Part shown: positions 18,565-29,051 of the stretch, piece after piece | Layout: every line of letters begins with the position of its first letter | Position numbering within the stretch: the stretch's first letter is position 1 | DNA from: Bacillus sp. HSf4 | GTDB lineage: Bacteria > Bacillota > Bacilli > Bacillales > Bacillaceae | Reading direction: 5' to 3' | NCBI RefSeq assembly: GCF_029537375.1 | Contig: NZ_CP120679.1 | Span: 2,902,001-2,966,000, forward strand | Length of the DNA stretch: 64,000 nt | Made by a program: the position numbers and the translations under genes | Notes under the pieces: model-generated | Databases searched by the model: none | Seen by the model: only the letters and a program-made list of their open reading frames with translations | Told to the model about the DNA's origin: nothing

Positions 18565-20136
18565 ATGAAAAAAAGCGCAATATTGATCCTGTCGATCATG
18601 CTGGCAGCTCCTGCGGCCATTTTCACACCGTCCGGCACCGCGTCGGCGGCGATCGGGGAAGCCGTGATCGCCACCGATGAAATCAACGTCAGAAGCGGTC
18701 CGGGATTGAGCCACGAGATCATCAGCGTCGTCAGCCGGAATGAAAGCTATCCGATCCTCGAAGAAAAAGGGGACTGGGTGCAAATCCAGTTGAACAACGG
18801 TCAAAAAGGCTGGGTTGTCGATTGGCTGATTCAGAAAAAAGCTCAAAGCTCCGGCGGATCTGAATCCACAAGCGGAAAGGTGACATCTTCCGCATCTGAT
18901 TTGAGGATCAGAAAAGGGCCCGGCACTTCATATGAAGTCCAAGGCACTTTCCCTCAAGGTGAACAGGCTGATGTATTAAAAACCGATGGAAAATGGATGA
19001 AGATTTCCTATCAAAATATAACAGGATGGGTTCATTCCGATTATGTCACACAAGATGGTTCAGAGCAAAAAACAGCTCAATCATCAGGTACAAATACTTC
19101 ATCTAAAACAGGCACAGTCGGAGTCTCCATTCTAAATGTCCGCAGCGATGCTTCCCATCAAGGAACAATCATCGCTACGCTGAAACGGAACACAGACGTG
19201 ACGATTATAGATGAACAGCACGGATGGTATGAAATCGAGTTTGACGGGCAAAAGGGCTGGGCAGCAAGCCACTATATTGTAGAGGATCATAAAGAGAACA
19301 CGGGCGATGGAGAAACAAGCGCCGCATCCGATGCTAAACAGAAAGCCACCATCGTGTACGAAGGAACAAATATTCGCAGCGATGCTTCGACTTCCTCGCC
19401 GATTGTCGAACGCGCCGAAAAAGGCGAGTCCTACCCGATTACAGGCGAAAAAGCGGACTGGTATGAAATTACGCTGTCAAACGGTAACACGGCTTATGTC
19501 GCCAGCTGGGTCGTTCAGACGTCTGATGGATCAAGTTCAGCGGGAGATTTGGACATCCCTTCACCTCCCTCATCAAAACGTTCGGATTCAAACGGTTCTA
19601 TCCAAAACAAAACGGTTGTGATTGATGCCGGACATGGCGGACATGACAGCGGAACAATCGGAACGCGGGGGACGCTTGAGAAGAGGCTGACCATAAAAAC
19701 GGCGAATCTTCTCGCCGCCAAGCTCAAAGCCGATGGGGTTAACGTCTACATGACGCGCAATGACGACACCTTCGTCAGCCTTCAGTCGCGTGTTGCGACC
19801 TCTCATTATCGAAATGCCGATGCATTCATCAGCATTCATTATGATAGTATCGCCAATTCATCTGTAAATGGTAACACGGCTTATTACTACAGTACGTCTA
19901 AAGATCAGAAGCTGGCCGCAGACGTCCAGTCTGAAATCGAAAAACACTCGCCTCTGAAAAGCCGCGGCGTGTTGTTCGGCGATTATTTTGTGTTGAGGGA
20001 AAATCAGCAGCCGGCTGCCCTGTTAGAACTCGGCTATTTAAGCAATCCGCAGGAAGAAGCGGTCGTCAGCACAAACGCTTACCGTGAACGGGTGACGGAC
20101 GGGATCAGAAGCGGACTTGAACATTATTTCGACTAA
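18565..20136 (+). CDS. yrvJ: YrvJ, secreted N-acetylmuramoyl-L-alanine amidase with four SH3b repeats
   Basis: 523 residues. Signal peptide (basic start, hydrophobic core, cleavage after TASA near residue 29). Four bacterial SH3 domains follow at about 32-95, 107-166, 187-243 and 265-320, each with the N/I-R-S/K-G/D-A/P motif and a GWV/YVASW end; these bind the wall. A linker leads to an Amidase_3 domain (about 347-522) with zinc-site motifs VIDAGHGGHDSG, ISIHYDSIAN and LLELGYLSN. It would cleave the stem peptide from MurNAc in peptidoglycan. GGAG ribosome site 8 bases before the ATG. Monocistronic, on the strand opposite to its neighbours. Confidence 0.96.
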   Translation: MKKSAILILSIMLAAPAAIFTPSGTASAAIGEAVIATDEINVRSGPGLSHEIISVVSRNESYPILEEKGDWVQIQLNNGQKGWVVDWLIQKKAQSSGGSESTSGKVTSSASDLRIRKGPGTSYEVQGTFPQGEQADVLKTDGKWMKISYQNITGWVHSDYVTQDGSEQKTAQSSGTNTSSKTGTVGVSILNVRSDASHQGTIIATLKRNTDVTIIDEQHGWYEIEFDGQKGWAASHYIVEDHKENTGDGETSAASDAKQKATIVYEGTNIRSDASTSSPIVERAEKGESYPITGEKADWYEITLSNGNTAYVASWVVQTSDGSSSAGDLDIPSPPSSKRSDSNGSIQNKTVVIDAGHGGHDSGTIGTRGTLEKRLTIKTANLLAAKLKADGVNVYMTRNDDTFVSLQSRVATSHYRNADAFISIHYDSIANSSVNGNTAYYYSTSKDQKLAADVQSEIEKHSPLKSRGVLFGDYFVLRENQQPAALLELGYLSNPQEEAVVSTNAYRERVTDGIRSGLEHYFD

Positions 20137-20163
20137 AAAAAGCTGCCATTTGGCAGCTTTTTT
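20135..20163. terminator. Bidirectional terminator between yrvJ and dtd
   Basis: AAAAAAAGCTGCC / GGCAGCTTTTTT, a perfect A-run/stem/T-run palindrome overlapping the stop codon of dtd; it can end both converging transcripts. Confidence 0.92.
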
Positions 20164-20605
20164 ACGCTTTTGAATCCATGATAAATGTAACCGGGCCGGA
20201 GTTCGTCAATTTGACATCCATCATTTCCCCAAACCTGCCCGTTTCGACAGTGACGCCTTTTTCCCGGAGGAGGCTGTTCCACTCTTCGTACAATTGAAGC
20301 GCCGTATCCGGCTTCGCCGCCTTAGTAAAATTCGGGCGCCTCCCTTTTTTCGTCTCTCCGTACAGTGTAAATTGAGAGACCGACAAAACCGAGCCTCCAA
20401 CATCCAATAGAGAAAGATTCATTTTTTCGCCGTCATCCTCAAATATTCGCAGATTGACGAGCTTTTCCGCTAAATATGCGGCATCTTCACTTGTGTCATC
20501 ATGTGTGACGCCGACAAGCACCATCAAGCCGGCCCCGATCTTGCCGACCGTCTCGCCGTTTACTGAGACGCTTGCCTCTGTCACGCGTTGCACAACCAAT
20601 TTCAT
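20162..20605 (-). CDS. dtd: D-aminoacyl-tRNA deacylase
   Basis: 147 residues, full length. Conserved SVSQFTLYG motif (near 76-84) and the C-terminal [10 protein letters not shown] motif (Gly-cisPro-type, near 134-143) identify DTD. It hydrolyses D-amino acids, notably D-Tyr, and Gly wrongly attached to tRNA. It is 12 bases after relA and belongs to the relA-dtd unit. ATG at 20605. Confidence 0.96.
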   Translation of the reverse strand: MKLVVQRVTEASVSVNGETVGKIGAGLMVLVGVTHDDTSEDAAYLAEKLVNLRIFEDDGEKMNLSLLDVGGSVLSVSQFTLYGETKKGRRPNFTKAAKPDTALQLYEEWNSLLREKGVTVETGRFGEMMDVKLTNSGPVTFIMDSKA

Positions 20606-20617
20606 GACCTTTTCCCC

Positions 20618-22819
20618 CTAATTCATCACCCTGCGTACGGAATAAATGTCTTTGATTTGCTTAATCCGCTCGACCACTTTGTGCAAATGATTGATATTTT
20701 GTATGAAAATGGCCATATGAATGGTGGCTACTTTATTGCGGTCCGATTTTCCGGAAACGGATGATATATTCGTTTTCGTTTCGTTTACGGCCTGAAGCAC
20801 TTCATTCAAGAGCCCGCGGCGGTCGTAGCCGAGGATTTCGATCTCGACATTATATTCCTTTCTCTGCTGCGTCTGCCGTTCATGCTCCCATTCCACCTGA
20901 ATGAGGCGGTCGAGCGCTTCACTTGTCATCACATTCGGACAGTCTTCGCGGTGAACCGATACACCCCGACCTTTTGTAATGAAACCGACAATCGGATCTC
21001 CCGGAACCGGGTTGCAGCATTTGGAAAGCCTGATGAGAAGGTTCTCGACACCTTTCACGCGTACGCCTGCTTCGCGTTTTTTCCCTTGGTAAGGCTTCGA
21101 TTCGACCGTTACTTCCTGAACGCTTTTCACCTGTTCTTCCTGATCGCGCATCTTCCGCTCTTTTTCTGTCAGACGGTTGGCGACCTGTGCGGCTGTAATC
21201 CCGTTATAGCCGACAGCCGCATACATGTCTTCCTCATTGGAAAAATTAAACTTGTCCGCGACCTTTTGAAGATTTTCAGGTGTTAACACATCTTTCACTT
21301 CAAAATCCAAGTTCTTAATCTCTTTTTCGACAAGCTCCCTGCCTTTTTCGACATTCTCTTCTCTCCGCTGCTTTTTGAAGAACTGGCGAATTTTATGCTT
21401 CGCCTGAGATGTTTGGGCAAGGTTGATCCAGTCCTGACTCGGTCCGTATGAATGCTTAGACGTCAAAATTTCAACGATATCTCCCGTGCGCAGCTTGTAG
21501 TCAAGCGTGACCATTTTGCCGTTTACTTTGGCGCCGATCGTTTTGTTGCCGATTTCCGAATGAATGCGGTATGAAAAGTCGATCGGTACAGAGCCTGAGG
21601 GAAGCTCAATGACGTCGCCTTTTGGCGTAAAGACGAACACCATGTCGGAAAACAAATCGATCTTAAGAGATTCCATAAATTCTTCGGCATCGGTCGACTC
21701 ATTTTGGAATTCCAGAATCTCGCGGAACCAAGACAGCTTTTTGTCAAAGCTTGACTCTTCATTCGCGGCCTTGCCTTCTTTGTATGCCCAGTGCGCCGCG
21801 ATCCCGTATTCGGCGATTTCATGCATGTCAAACGTCCTGATCTGAACCTCCAGCGGATCTCCTTTCGGACCGATGACGGTCGTATGCAGGGATTGGTACA
21901 TGTTCGGCTTCGGCATCGCAATGTAATCCTTGAACCTGCCAGGCATCGGCTTCCAGCATGTATGGATAATGCCCAGTACCGCGTAGCAGTCCTTAATGCT
22001 GTTGACAAGGATCCGCACTGCGAGCAAGTCATAGATTTCGTTGAATTGCTTGTTCTGCATGGCCATTTTTCTGTAGATGCTGTAAATATGCTTCGGCCGT
22101 CCGGAGAAGTCGGCTTTAATGTTGACCTCTTCGACGCGGGTTTTGACTTCATTGATGACTTCTTCGACGTACAATTCTCTTTCGGCCCGCTTTTTCTTCA
22201 TCAAATTGACGATCCGGTAGTACTGCTGCGGATTCAAATACCGCAATGCGGTATCCTCAAGCTCCCACTTTATTTTCGAAATCCCAAGGCGATGAGCCAG
22301 CGGAGCAAATATTTCCAGCGTCTCATTTGAAATCCGGCGCTGCTTTTCCTGCGGCAGATGCTTGAGCGTTCTCATATTGTGAAGGCGGTCCGCCAGCTTG
22401 ATCAAAATGACGCGGATATCCTGAGCCATAGCCACAAACATTTTCCGATGATTTTCCGCCTGTTGTTCTTCCTGTGATTTATATTTAATTTTCCCCAGTT
22501 TTGTGACGCCGTCGACAAGCATCGCGACTTCTTCGTTAAACGCTTCTTTTAAATCTTCAAGCGTGACGCTCGTATCCTCCACCACATCGTGAAGAAAACC
22601 TCCCGCAATGGTGGCAGGGTCCATTTCCAAATCGACGAGAATGCCCGCCACCTGAATCGGGTGGATGATGTACGGCTCACCTGATTTTCGGTACTGTTCG
22701 CGATGCGCGTCTTCCGCATATCGATACGCGTTTTGGATAAAAGCTATATGTTCATCGGAAAGGTAAGACTTTGCCTTTTCAATGACTTGCTCAGCAGTTA
22801 ATACTTGTTCGTTCGCCAT
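20618..22819 (-). CDS. relA: Bifunctional (p)ppGpp synthetase/hydrolase Rel
   Basis: 733 residues. The HD hydrolase domain has H-D at 77-78 ([11 protein letters not shown]) with the downstream [10 protein letters not shown]. The synthetase domain carries the [12 protein letters not shown] loop (R-x-K-D, typical of bifunctional Rel enzymes, near 300). A TGS domain and, near the end, a zinc-finger-like segment with CCNPVPGD and a C-terminal ACT domain follow. It makes and degrades the stringent-response alarmones. ATG with AAGGTG about 6 bases upstream. It has its own promoter and is followed closely by dtd. Confidence 0.97.
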   Translation of the reverse strand: MANEQVLTAEQVIEKAKSYLSDEHIAFIQNAYRYAEDAHREQYRKSGEPYIIHPIQVAGILVDLEMDPATIAGGFLHDVVEDTSVTLEDLKEAFNEEVAMLVDGVTKLGKIKYKSQEEQQAENHRKMFVAMAQDIRVILIKLADRLHNMRTLKHLPQEKQRRISNETLEIFAPLAHRLGISKIKWELEDTALRYLNPQQYYRIVNLMKKKRAERELYVEEVINEVKTRVEEVNIKADFSGRPKHIYSIYRKMAMQNKQFNEIYDLLAVRILVNSIKDCYAVLGIIHTCWKPMPGRFKDYIAMPKPNMYQSLHTTVIGPKGDPLEVQIRTFDMHEIAEYGIAAHWAYKEGKAANEESSFDKKLSWFREILEFQNESTDAEEFMESLKIDLFSDMVFVFTPKGDVIELPSGSVPIDFSYRIHSEIGNKTIGAKVNGKMVTLDYKLRTGDIVEILTSKHSYGPSQDWINLAQTSQAKHKIRQFFKKQRREENVEKGRELVEKEIKNLDFEVKDVLTPENLQKVADKFNFSNEEDMYAAVGYNGITAAQVANRLTEKERKMRDQEEQVKSVQEVTVESKPYQGKKREAGVRVKGVENLLIRLSKCCNPVPGDPIVGFITKGRGVSVHREDCPNVMTSEALDRLIQVEWEHERQTQQRKEYNVEIEILGYDRRGLLNEVLQAVNETKTNISSVSGKSDRNKVATIHMAIFIQNINHLHKVVERIKQIKDIYSVRRVMN

Positions 22820-22857
22820 GGAATCACCTTTTTTATATTGAAAACTGTATTGTAATT

Positions 22858-22886
22858 ATTATCAAGAAAAATGTCACAGATGTAAA
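22858..22886 (-). promoter_or_regulatory. Sigma-A promoter of relA-dtd
   Basis: Minus strand TTTACA (22881-22886), 17 bases, GATAAT (22858-22863). A second overlapping pair, GTGACA (22872-22877) and TACAAT (22849-22854), also has a 17-base spacer, so two staggered starts are possible. Confidence 0.65.
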
Positions 22887-22936
22887 GAGAAGAAATTGAA
22901 AAGGACACACCGGTCCGCAACATTTTAACGAATAGG

Positions 22937-22968
22937 AAAAAAGCACCCGCTTTTATGAGTGCTTTTTA
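22937..22968 (-). terminator. Terminator after apt
   Basis: Minus strand AAAGCACTC / GGGTGCTTTTTT hairpin between apt and the relA promoters. Confidence 0.85.
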
Positions 22969-22983
22969 TAGTATAAAATTTGT

Positions 22984-23496
22984 TTAGTATTGCATCAAGG
23001 TTAAAATATCATATCCGTCCAGTTTATTTCTTCCTTCAAGATATGTCAGTTCGATCAGAAAGGCGATTCCGGCAACGACGCCGCCGAGCTCTTCAACAAG
23101 CTTGATTGTCGCTTCAATCGTCCCTCCGGTCGCCAAAAGATCGTCTGTGATCAAGACGCGCTGGCCAGGTGAAATGGCATCTTTATGGATGGTCAGGACA
23201 TCTTTTCCATATTCCAGACCATAGTCGACTTTAATGACTTCCCGCGGCAGTTTGCCTTCTTTGCGGACCGGTGCAAATCCCACGCCAAGAGCGTAAGCAA
23301 CCGGACAGCCGATGATAAATCCCCTCGCTTCAGGGCCGACGACAAGATCAATCTGTTTTTCTTTCGCATAGGTCACAATTTGATCTGTCGCATAGCGATA
23401 GACGTCCCCTTTATCCATCAATGTCGTAATATCTTTAAATTGTACGCCTTCCTTCGGGTAATCCGGCACAATTGTCACATACTTCTTCAAATCCAT
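22984..23496 (-). CDS. apt: Adenine phosphoribosyltransferase
   Basis: 170 residues starting [11 protein letters not shown]. The PRPP-binding motif [13 protein letters not shown] is near residues 116-128. It converts adenine and PRPP to AMP. The ATG at 23496 is chosen over one nine bases upstream because GAGGAGG is 10-11 bases before it and too close to the other; it matches the B. subtilis length. It starts just after the recJ stop (23502), its ribosome site lying inside the recJ reading frame, so translation is likely coupled. Confidence 0.96.
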   Translation of the reverse strand: MDLKKYVTIVPDYPKEGVQFKDITTLMDKGDVYRYATDQIVTYAKEKQIDLVVGPEARGFIIGCPVAYALGVGFAPVRKEGKLPREVIKVDYGLEYGKDVLTIHKDAISPGQRVLITDDLLATGGTIEATIKLVEELGGVVAGIAFLIELTYLEGRNKLDGYDILTLMQY

Positions 23497-23501
23497 CTGT
23501 T

Positions 23502-25862
23502 TCATGTCCTCCTCATACTTTCATAAGCTTCAGCGCTTTCGCCCATCAGCTTATTCAGCCACTGTTTGAGCTCGTCCGCCGAAGAATAGACGAGCTTTTG
23601 CTCCAATTCAATCAGGCGCTGTTTTTCACGGTAAGTGTCAGATTCTGTTAAATCCCGCTTCGCGGCATCGAATTTAACAGATAAAACACCATTCTCTATT
23701 GTAACAAAACCGAGCTCAAAAAACACCTTTGTCATAAAATCAATTGTGTCTTTTGTCCAGCCTTTATGTCTGGCAAGCTCTCCGGCGTATTTTGCTAAGT
23801 CAAACGAGCCTCGTTTGAGAAGGAAAGCGTAGTACCATTTGAAATGATCCCTCGTTGGAAACGTCGAGAAAAAATGCTCGTCAGACTGATGAAAAATCAG
23901 ATAAATCCGCTCAAGCTTTTTGCCTTTTACAGCATGGTCGAACCTCTCAAGCGACTGGGGCGTGTCAATGAAAACCGCATAACGGTTATGTAGATCGAGA
24001 CGCTTTGCCTCCTCTTCCCCGCTGATGAAGATCAGCTCATCTGCGAGCTCAGTTCCCGCAAATGTCGTTTTCGTTTCTTCCCGGAAACAAAGGAATATCC
24101 GTTTTGCCGGATCAAGCTTTAAGATTTTTTCTTTCCATGAACGCTTTCCCCGGAAGTCAAACAGCTGCCATTCGTTTACGGCCGCATCCTTGATCATGAG
24201 CTGCGGCTTTTTTCTGTTATTCCATTCATTGATCGACAATTCGCCGACAATGGAAATGTTTGCGCCGGATACGATTTTTTCTTCGATATCACCTTTATAG
24301 AATCCGACACAATCAAGCTTTGTCCCTTCGTCTGCCAACACGAGCTTTAGGTGATTCTGATTGGCGCCGATTTTTCTCGCCTCATCAATTTTGGCGTCGC
24401 TGACAAGGACGAACGGCTTCGGGTTTCCCGTGCCGAACGGAGCCAGCTTGTTCATTTCTGCGATGCTGTCCACCGTAATATCTTCCAATCGGCAGCAAAG
24501 GTCGACTTCCTGGACGGGAATGAAGTCTTCCGCTGTTAAAACAGCTTCAGCCTGGCGGTTGATTCGTTCTCTTAATAGCGGAACATCTTCCTGGCTGAGC
24601 GTCATTCCGGCCGCCATCGGGTGGCCGCCAAAATGGGGAAGGATATCCCGGCATTCCGAAAGGTTTTGAAACAGGTCAAAGCCTTTAATGCTGCGCGCAG
24701 AGCCTTTGGCAATCCCTTTTTCTTCATCAATTCCGAGAACGATGGCCGGCCGGTAAAACCGTTCGACCAGCTTGGAGGCGACGATCCCGACAACGCCCGG
24801 ATTCCAGCCGGCCCGCGCACAGACGATGACAGACTGGTCCAGACCCTCGTCCTCTATCATTTGGACCGCTTCTTCTGTGATCTGGTTGACGATTTTTTGC
24901 CGTTCTTTGTTCAGTGCGTTAATTTCTTCAGCCAGCTCCCCGGCTTCTGTGTCATCTTCTGTGTTTAAAAGATAAACAGCCGGATCAGCCTGAACGATTC
25001 GGCCGACGGCATTGATTCGCGGAGCAATTTGAAACCCGATCGTCTCTTCATCCGCGCTTTGAATCTCGGCTCCCGCAATCTTCGCGAGCGCTTTTAAGCC
25101 GGGGCGGTTCGTCTTTCTAAACCGGGCCATCCCGAGCTTGGCGATGTGCCTGTTTTCATCATGAAGCGGCACAAGATCGGCAATCGTTCCGATCGCACAA
25201 AGATCAAGAAGGTCCTCAGGAATGTCGCCGTTCAAAGCATGGGCAAGCTTAAATGCGACCCCGACGCCGGCCAGCTCTTTGAAAGGATAGCTGCATCCGG
25301 GCTGCTTCGGATGAATGATCGCATAGGCGTCAGGCAAAACCGGACCAGGCTCATGGTGATCGGTAATAATCAAGTCGATGCCGAGCTCTTTTGCGACCTC
25401 TGCTTCGTGAACACCGGCAATCCCCGTATCCACCGTGACAATCAGTGAATAGCCCTGTTCCTTTATATGCCGGAATGCGGCTTCATTCGGGCCGTAGCCT
25501 TCTTTAAAGCGGTCAGGTATATAAAAATCGGCTTGAGCTGAATATTTTTTTAAGATCTGCAGGAGGACAGTCGTGCTTGTCACACCGTCCGCATCATAAT
25601 CTCCATAAATCATAATCTTTTCATTTTCTGAAATGGCCTGTTTGATTCGCTGTACAGCTTTCTCCATATCTTTAAGCAGATAAGGATCATAAAAGACAGC
25701 ATCTTTGCCGTACAAAAATGAAGCTGCTTTGTCTGCTGTATCGTAGCCTCTCATGACAAGCAACGAGGCGGCAAGGGGAGTGATACCCAACTGTTCGGAG
25801 AGCAGCTCCACCTTTTCTTTGTCGGGTGTTTTCACATCCCAACGCATTTTTGACGCTAACAT
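23502..25862 (-). CDS. recJ: RecJ, single-strand-specific 5'-3' exonuclease
   Basis: 786 residues. DHH-superfamily motifs: [11 protein letters not shown] (near 77-87), VTVDTGI (near 130-136) and ITDHHEPGP (near 155-163). DHHA1 nucleotide-binding segment [11 protein letters not shown] (near 399-409), then an OB-fold and the Firmicute C-terminal extension. It degrades ssDNA in recombination and mismatch/base repair. The ATG at 25862 has AGGGG 7 bases upstream and gives the B. subtilis length. Co-transcribed with apt. Confidence 0.97.
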   Translation of the reverse strand: MLASKMRWDVKTPDKEKVELLSEQLGITPLAASLLVMRGYDTADKAASFLYGKDAVFYDPYLLKDMEKAVQRIKQAISENEKIMIYGDYDADGVTSTTVLLQILKKYSAQADFYIPDRFKEGYGPNEAAFRHIKEQGYSLIVTVDTGIAGVHEAEVAKELGIDLIITDHHEPGPVLPDAYAIIHPKQPGCSYPFKELAGVGVAFKLAHALNGDIPEDLLDLCAIGTIADLVPLHDENRHIAKLGMARFRKTNRPGLKALAKIAGAEIQSADEETIGFQIAPRINAVGRIVQADPAVYLLNTEDDTEAGELAEEINALNKERQKIVNQITEEAVQMIEDEGLDQSVIVCARAGWNPGVVGIVASKLVERFYRPAIVLGIDEEKGIAKGSARSIKGFDLFQNLSECRDILPHFGGHPMAAGMTLSQEDVPLLRERINRQAEAVLTAEDFIPVQEVDLCCRLEDITVDSIAEMNKLAPFGTGNPKPFVLVSDAKIDEARKIGANQNHLKLVLADEGTKLDCVGFYKGDIEEKIVSGANISIVGELSINEWNNRKKPQLMIKDAAVNEWQLFDFRGKRSWKEKILKLDPAKRIFLCFREETKTTFAGTELADELIFISGEEEAKRLDLHNRYAVFIDTPQSLERFDHAVKGKKLERIYLIFHQSDEHFFSTFPTRDHFKWYYAFLLKRGSFDLAKYAGELARHKGWTKDTIDFMTKVFFELGFVTIENGVLSVKFDAAKRDLTESDTYREKQRLIELEQKLVYSSADELKQWLNKLMGESAEAYESMRRT

Positions 25863-25915
25863 AAATTCACCCCTCAACCACCCTATTATACTAGAGCGGC
25901 CTGAGGGGATTCAAT

Positions 25916-26224
25916 TTATTTCGTATATCTTTCATCCTTTTGTTCTGCTGATGCAGGCTCTTCAGAATCTGAATGTTGCAGTTTTTCCATTTCCTCCTTT
26001 TTGAGCGTCCTGAGCTCTTTTTTCAGCCTCATGATCTGAAAAGCGCCTGCTGAACCGATAATCAGCGCTCCCATCAAAACAGATACCAAAATAACGAGAA
26101 TCAAGGGCCATTCAGCTGTGCCAAAGAGAAAATCGACCGTGACAGGCTCGACATTGATGACCGCGAAAACAGCAACAATCAGAGTAAAAATAAGTGCAGA
26201 AATTAATGTCCATTGTTTGTTCAT
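25916..26224 (-). CDS. yrvD: YrvD, LapA-domain membrane protein
   Basis: 102 residues with two membrane helices (about 8-26 and 42-64) and a charged coiled-coil-like tail (RLKKELRTLKKEEMEKL). This is the LapA/YciS layout (DUF1049). In E. coli the family member LapA takes part in LPS regulation, which cannot apply here, so the Bacillus role is unknown. The ATG at 26224 has GGAG 9 bases upstream. It lies 53 bases before recJ and probably heads the yrvD-recJ-apt unit. Confidence 0.88.
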   Translation of the reverse strand: MNKQWTLISALIFTLIVAVFAVINVEPVTVDFLFGTAEWPLILVILVSVLMGALIIGSAGAFQIMRLKKELRTLKKEEMEKLQHSDSEEPASAEQKDERYTK

Positions 26225-26338
26225 GATTAGTCTCTCCATTCGCATAATTGTCTAGGCGTTATTTTCCCGCCATGCTCCAATTTTAAACAAAAAGGCGCCG
26301 AGCAGGAAGCAGGCGCGTGAAAAAATCTGATTTTCACT

Positions 26339-26370
26339 AAAAAAACTGCCCGGCCTATCCCGGGCAGTTC
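26339..26370 (-). terminator. Terminator after secDF
   Basis: Minus strand AACTGCCCGG, six-base loop, CCGGGCAGTT then a T run, directly after the secDF stop. Confidence 0.93.
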
Positions 26371-26374
26371 AGAT

Positions 26375-28600
26375 CTATTCTTCTTCCAGCTTCGCTTTAG
26401 GCTTTTTCAGTTCGCGGCCTTTCCAGATCAGCCATAATTGAGCTGCGATATAGAGCGAAGAATACACACCGCTCAATAGACCGACCAGCAGTGCGACAGA
26501 GAAGTTCGTAATCGATGCAGCGCCGAAAACGAGGAGCGCAATCACGACGATGACAACGGTCAAAACCGTATTAATCGAACGCGTAAAGGTTTGCTGCAAG
26601 CTTAAATTCACGATATGAGACAAATCGCTGAATGTCTTCGGTTTGCGCTTTTTGACATGCTCCCTGATCCTGTCGAACGTAACGATCGTATCGTTGATCG
26701 AATAACCGATAATCGTCAATACAGCGGCAATAAAGGTGATATCCACCTCAAGCCTTGTGATGCTGAAGACGGCGATAATGAAAAATGCGTCGTACAGCAA
26801 TGAAGCAATGGCCGCAATCGCCATCTTGTACTCGAAGCGGATCGATACATACAAGATGATGCCGAGGGCAGCGATCGCCACAGCGAAAAGCGCATTTCGC
26901 GCCAGCTCTTTTCCGACAACCGGCGAAACGGTGCTGACATTCGGCTCCATTCCATACTTGTCTTTAAAATAATCTTTCACTTCTGCAATTTTTTTCTGGT
27001 TCGGAACACCGACGAACCTGGCGACACCGCGGTGGTCACCATCCCCTGAAAGAACGATCGAATCGGCGGTGAGCCCGACTTCCTCAAAGTCCTTTTGGAG
27101 CTGTTCGCTCGTCAGCTTATGGTCGCTTTGGACTTCGATCCTTGCTCCGCTGGAGAAATCAATCCCCAGATTCAGCCTGAATACAAGGAGAATGACAATT
27201 CCGGCAGCTAAAATGATTCCGGAGAAAGCGAAAAACCATTTTCGTTTTCCGACAAAATCCCATTTTTCAAACGGTGTCGGCGGCTCGGTATTTTCGTCCG
27301 TTTTGTTGATGTCCAAGATATCTTTTTTACGGACGCCGAACCAGCCTTTTTTCCGGTCGAGCCAGCGGCTTTCGACCAATAAACCGAGCAAAAATCTCGA
27401 TAGGAAAACGGCCGTGACAAAGCTTGTCAAGATCGACAGAATCAGCATTGTCGCAAACCCTTTGACAGAGCTTGTTCCAAAGATAAACAGAACGATTCCG
27501 GCAAGCATCGTTGTGATGTTGGCGTCAAAAATCGTCGCAAACGATCTTCTGTTCCCTGATCTGAAAGCCGAGCGGACCGATTTGCCGAGCTTCAGCTCTT
27601 CTTTGATCCGTTCGTAGGTAATGATATTGGCATCAACGGCCATACCTACACCTAATATGAGCGCCGCTATTCCCGGAAGGGTGAGGACGGCGTTCATCCA
27701 GTCAAATATCTGCAGGGTGATGTAAATGTAGACGGAAAGCGTGATAATCGCGACTAACCCAGGCAGACGATAGTAAAGAAGCATAAATAAGAAAATAATA
27801 GCGATTCCGATGACTCCGGCAAACACCGTATCGTTTAAAGCCTGTTCCCCAAACTGCGCACCGACGGATGTCGAGTATTTTTCAACGAGCTTGACAGGAA
27901 GGGCTCCGGCATTCAAAATGCTTGCCATGTCTTTCGCTTCCTGAACTGTGAAATTCCCTTCGATCATGACGTCAGACGTATTCAGCACCTGGCTGACATT
28001 CGGGGCTGAAATGTATTTATGGTCCGCTTTTTGCGATTCTTTTTTGTAAGAATCGCCTTTTTTGTAGTCAAGCCAAATGACAAGCTGATTGTTCGGCTTC
28101 ATATCGAGCACTTTTTTAGTGACTTCCCCGAATTTATCCGCATCCTTCAGCTTGATCGTCACGATCGGCTCGTTCGTATCTGGTTTAAAAGACTGTTTGG
28201 CGCCGTTTTCCACAAGGTCTGAGCCATTTAAAAGCTCCTTGTCATTCGTGTCTCTGAATGAGAGCTGCGCCTGTGTGGATAAAATTTCCCGCGCCCTGTT
28301 CTGGTTGTCAACGCCTGCGAGCTGCACCCTGATCCGGTTGTTGCCTTCAATCTGGATGTTCGGCTCGCTGACCCCCAATACATTGGCCCGGCGATTGAGC
28401 GCTTCAACGGTGCTGACGAGCGCATCCCTGTCAATTTTATCCCCTTTTTTGGCAGGCTGGACTTCATACAAGACCTCAAAACCGCCTTGAAGGTCAAGGC
28501 CAAGGCTGATGTTGTCGGCAGCCGGCTTCGTAAACAATCCCAGTCCCGTACCGATCAACAGAACGGTAACGAAAAACGCAATCAAGCGTCCTTTTTTCAT
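26375..28600 (-). CDS. secDF: SecDF, fused protein-translocase accessory subunit
   Basis: 741 residues: a natural SecD-SecF fusion as in B. subtilis. SecD half: TM1, LGLDLQGGFEVLYEV (near 30-44), periplasmic-type P1 domain, then five TMs with GMAVDANIITYERIKEEL near 320. SecF half begins near 455 (WFFAFSGIILAAG) with LGIDFSSGARIE and YSINDTIVTFDRIRE. It uses the proton gradient to help SecYEG-driven export. The ATG at 28600 has AGGAGG 9 bases upstream. Terminator follows. Confidence 0.97.
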   Translation of the reverse strand: MKKGRLIAFFVTVLLIGTGLGLFTKPAADNISLGLDLQGGFEVLYEVQPAKKGDKIDRDALVSTVEALNRRANVLGVSEPNIQIEGNNRIRVQLAGVDNQNRAREILSTQAQLSFRDTNDKELLNGSDLVENGAKQSFKPDTNEPIVTIKLKDADKFGEVTKKVLDMKPNNQLVIWLDYKKGDSYKKESQKADHKYISAPNVSQVLNTSDVMIEGNFTVQEAKDMASILNAGALPVKLVEKYSTSVGAQFGEQALNDTVFAGVIGIAIIFLFMLLYYRLPGLVAIITLSVYIYITLQIFDWMNAVLTLPGIAALILGVGMAVDANIITYERIKEELKLGKSVRSAFRSGNRRSFATIFDANITTMLAGIVLFIFGTSSVKGFATMLILSILTSFVTAVFLSRFLLGLLVESRWLDRKKGWFGVRKKDILDINKTDENTEPPTPFEKWDFVGKRKWFFAFSGIILAAGIVILLVFRLNLGIDFSSGARIEVQSDHKLTSEQLQKDFEEVGLTADSIVLSGDGDHRGVARFVGVPNQKKIAEVKDYFKDKYGMEPNVSTVSPVVGKELARNALFAVAIAALGIILYVSIRFEYKMAIAAIASLLYDAFFIIAVFSITRLEVDITFIAAVLTIIGYSINDTIVTFDRIREHVKKRKPKTFSDLSHIVNLSLQQTFTRSINTVLTVVIVVIALLVFGAASITNFSVALLVGLLSGVYSSLYIAAQLWLIWKGRELKKPKAKLEEE

Positions 28601-28638
28601 TATGTATTTCCTCCTTAAATCAACCAAAAAATCGACGG

Positions 28639-28935
28639 TTACTTCAGCAGCTCATCGAGCATATCCTGCCCTTCTGGGCTGTCGAGTAAATTAGACGTTT
28701 TAAACGATTCGACGGTTGCATAGTTCATAAATTCGCCAATTTTCACAGTTAAAATATCATCGGCCAGCTGGTGAATTTGAACATCCTTCTTGTTCTTCCA
28801 TTTCTTATTCAATAAGTATGACCATAATTCCTTTATTTCAATATCATCATAACCAAGGACCATGAACTCTTCCGTTTTGCTGAGAAGAAACGGTTTCAGA
28901 TGATCCTTGTACAGATCGGCCGGATGTTTGTCCAT
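28639..28935 (-). CDS. comN: ComN (YrzD), post-transcriptional competence regulator
   Basis: 98 residues matching the B. subtilis YrzD/ComN family in length and place (between secDF and spoVB). ComN was reported to control comE operon mRNA and to localise via DivIVA. Motifs seen: VLGYDDIEIKELWSYLLNKKWK near the centre and a short acidic tail. No membrane segment. ATG at 28935, AAGGAG 12 bases upstream. Divergent from spoVB. Confidence 0.88.
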   Translation of the reverse strand: MDKHPADLYKDHLKPFLLSKTEEFMVLGYDDIEIKELWSYLLNKKWKNKKDVQIHQLADDILTVKIGEFMNYATVESFKTSNLLDSPEGQDMLDELLK

Positions 28936-29051
28936 GCTAAAGCCACGCTCCTTTCACATTTTTTCAGAGAGACTTGTCATGCTTGGACGATGTATGCGCA
29001 TATCTTATTGTATATGATTAAAGGTTGTTTGAGAAGGCAGGGGACTAAGAA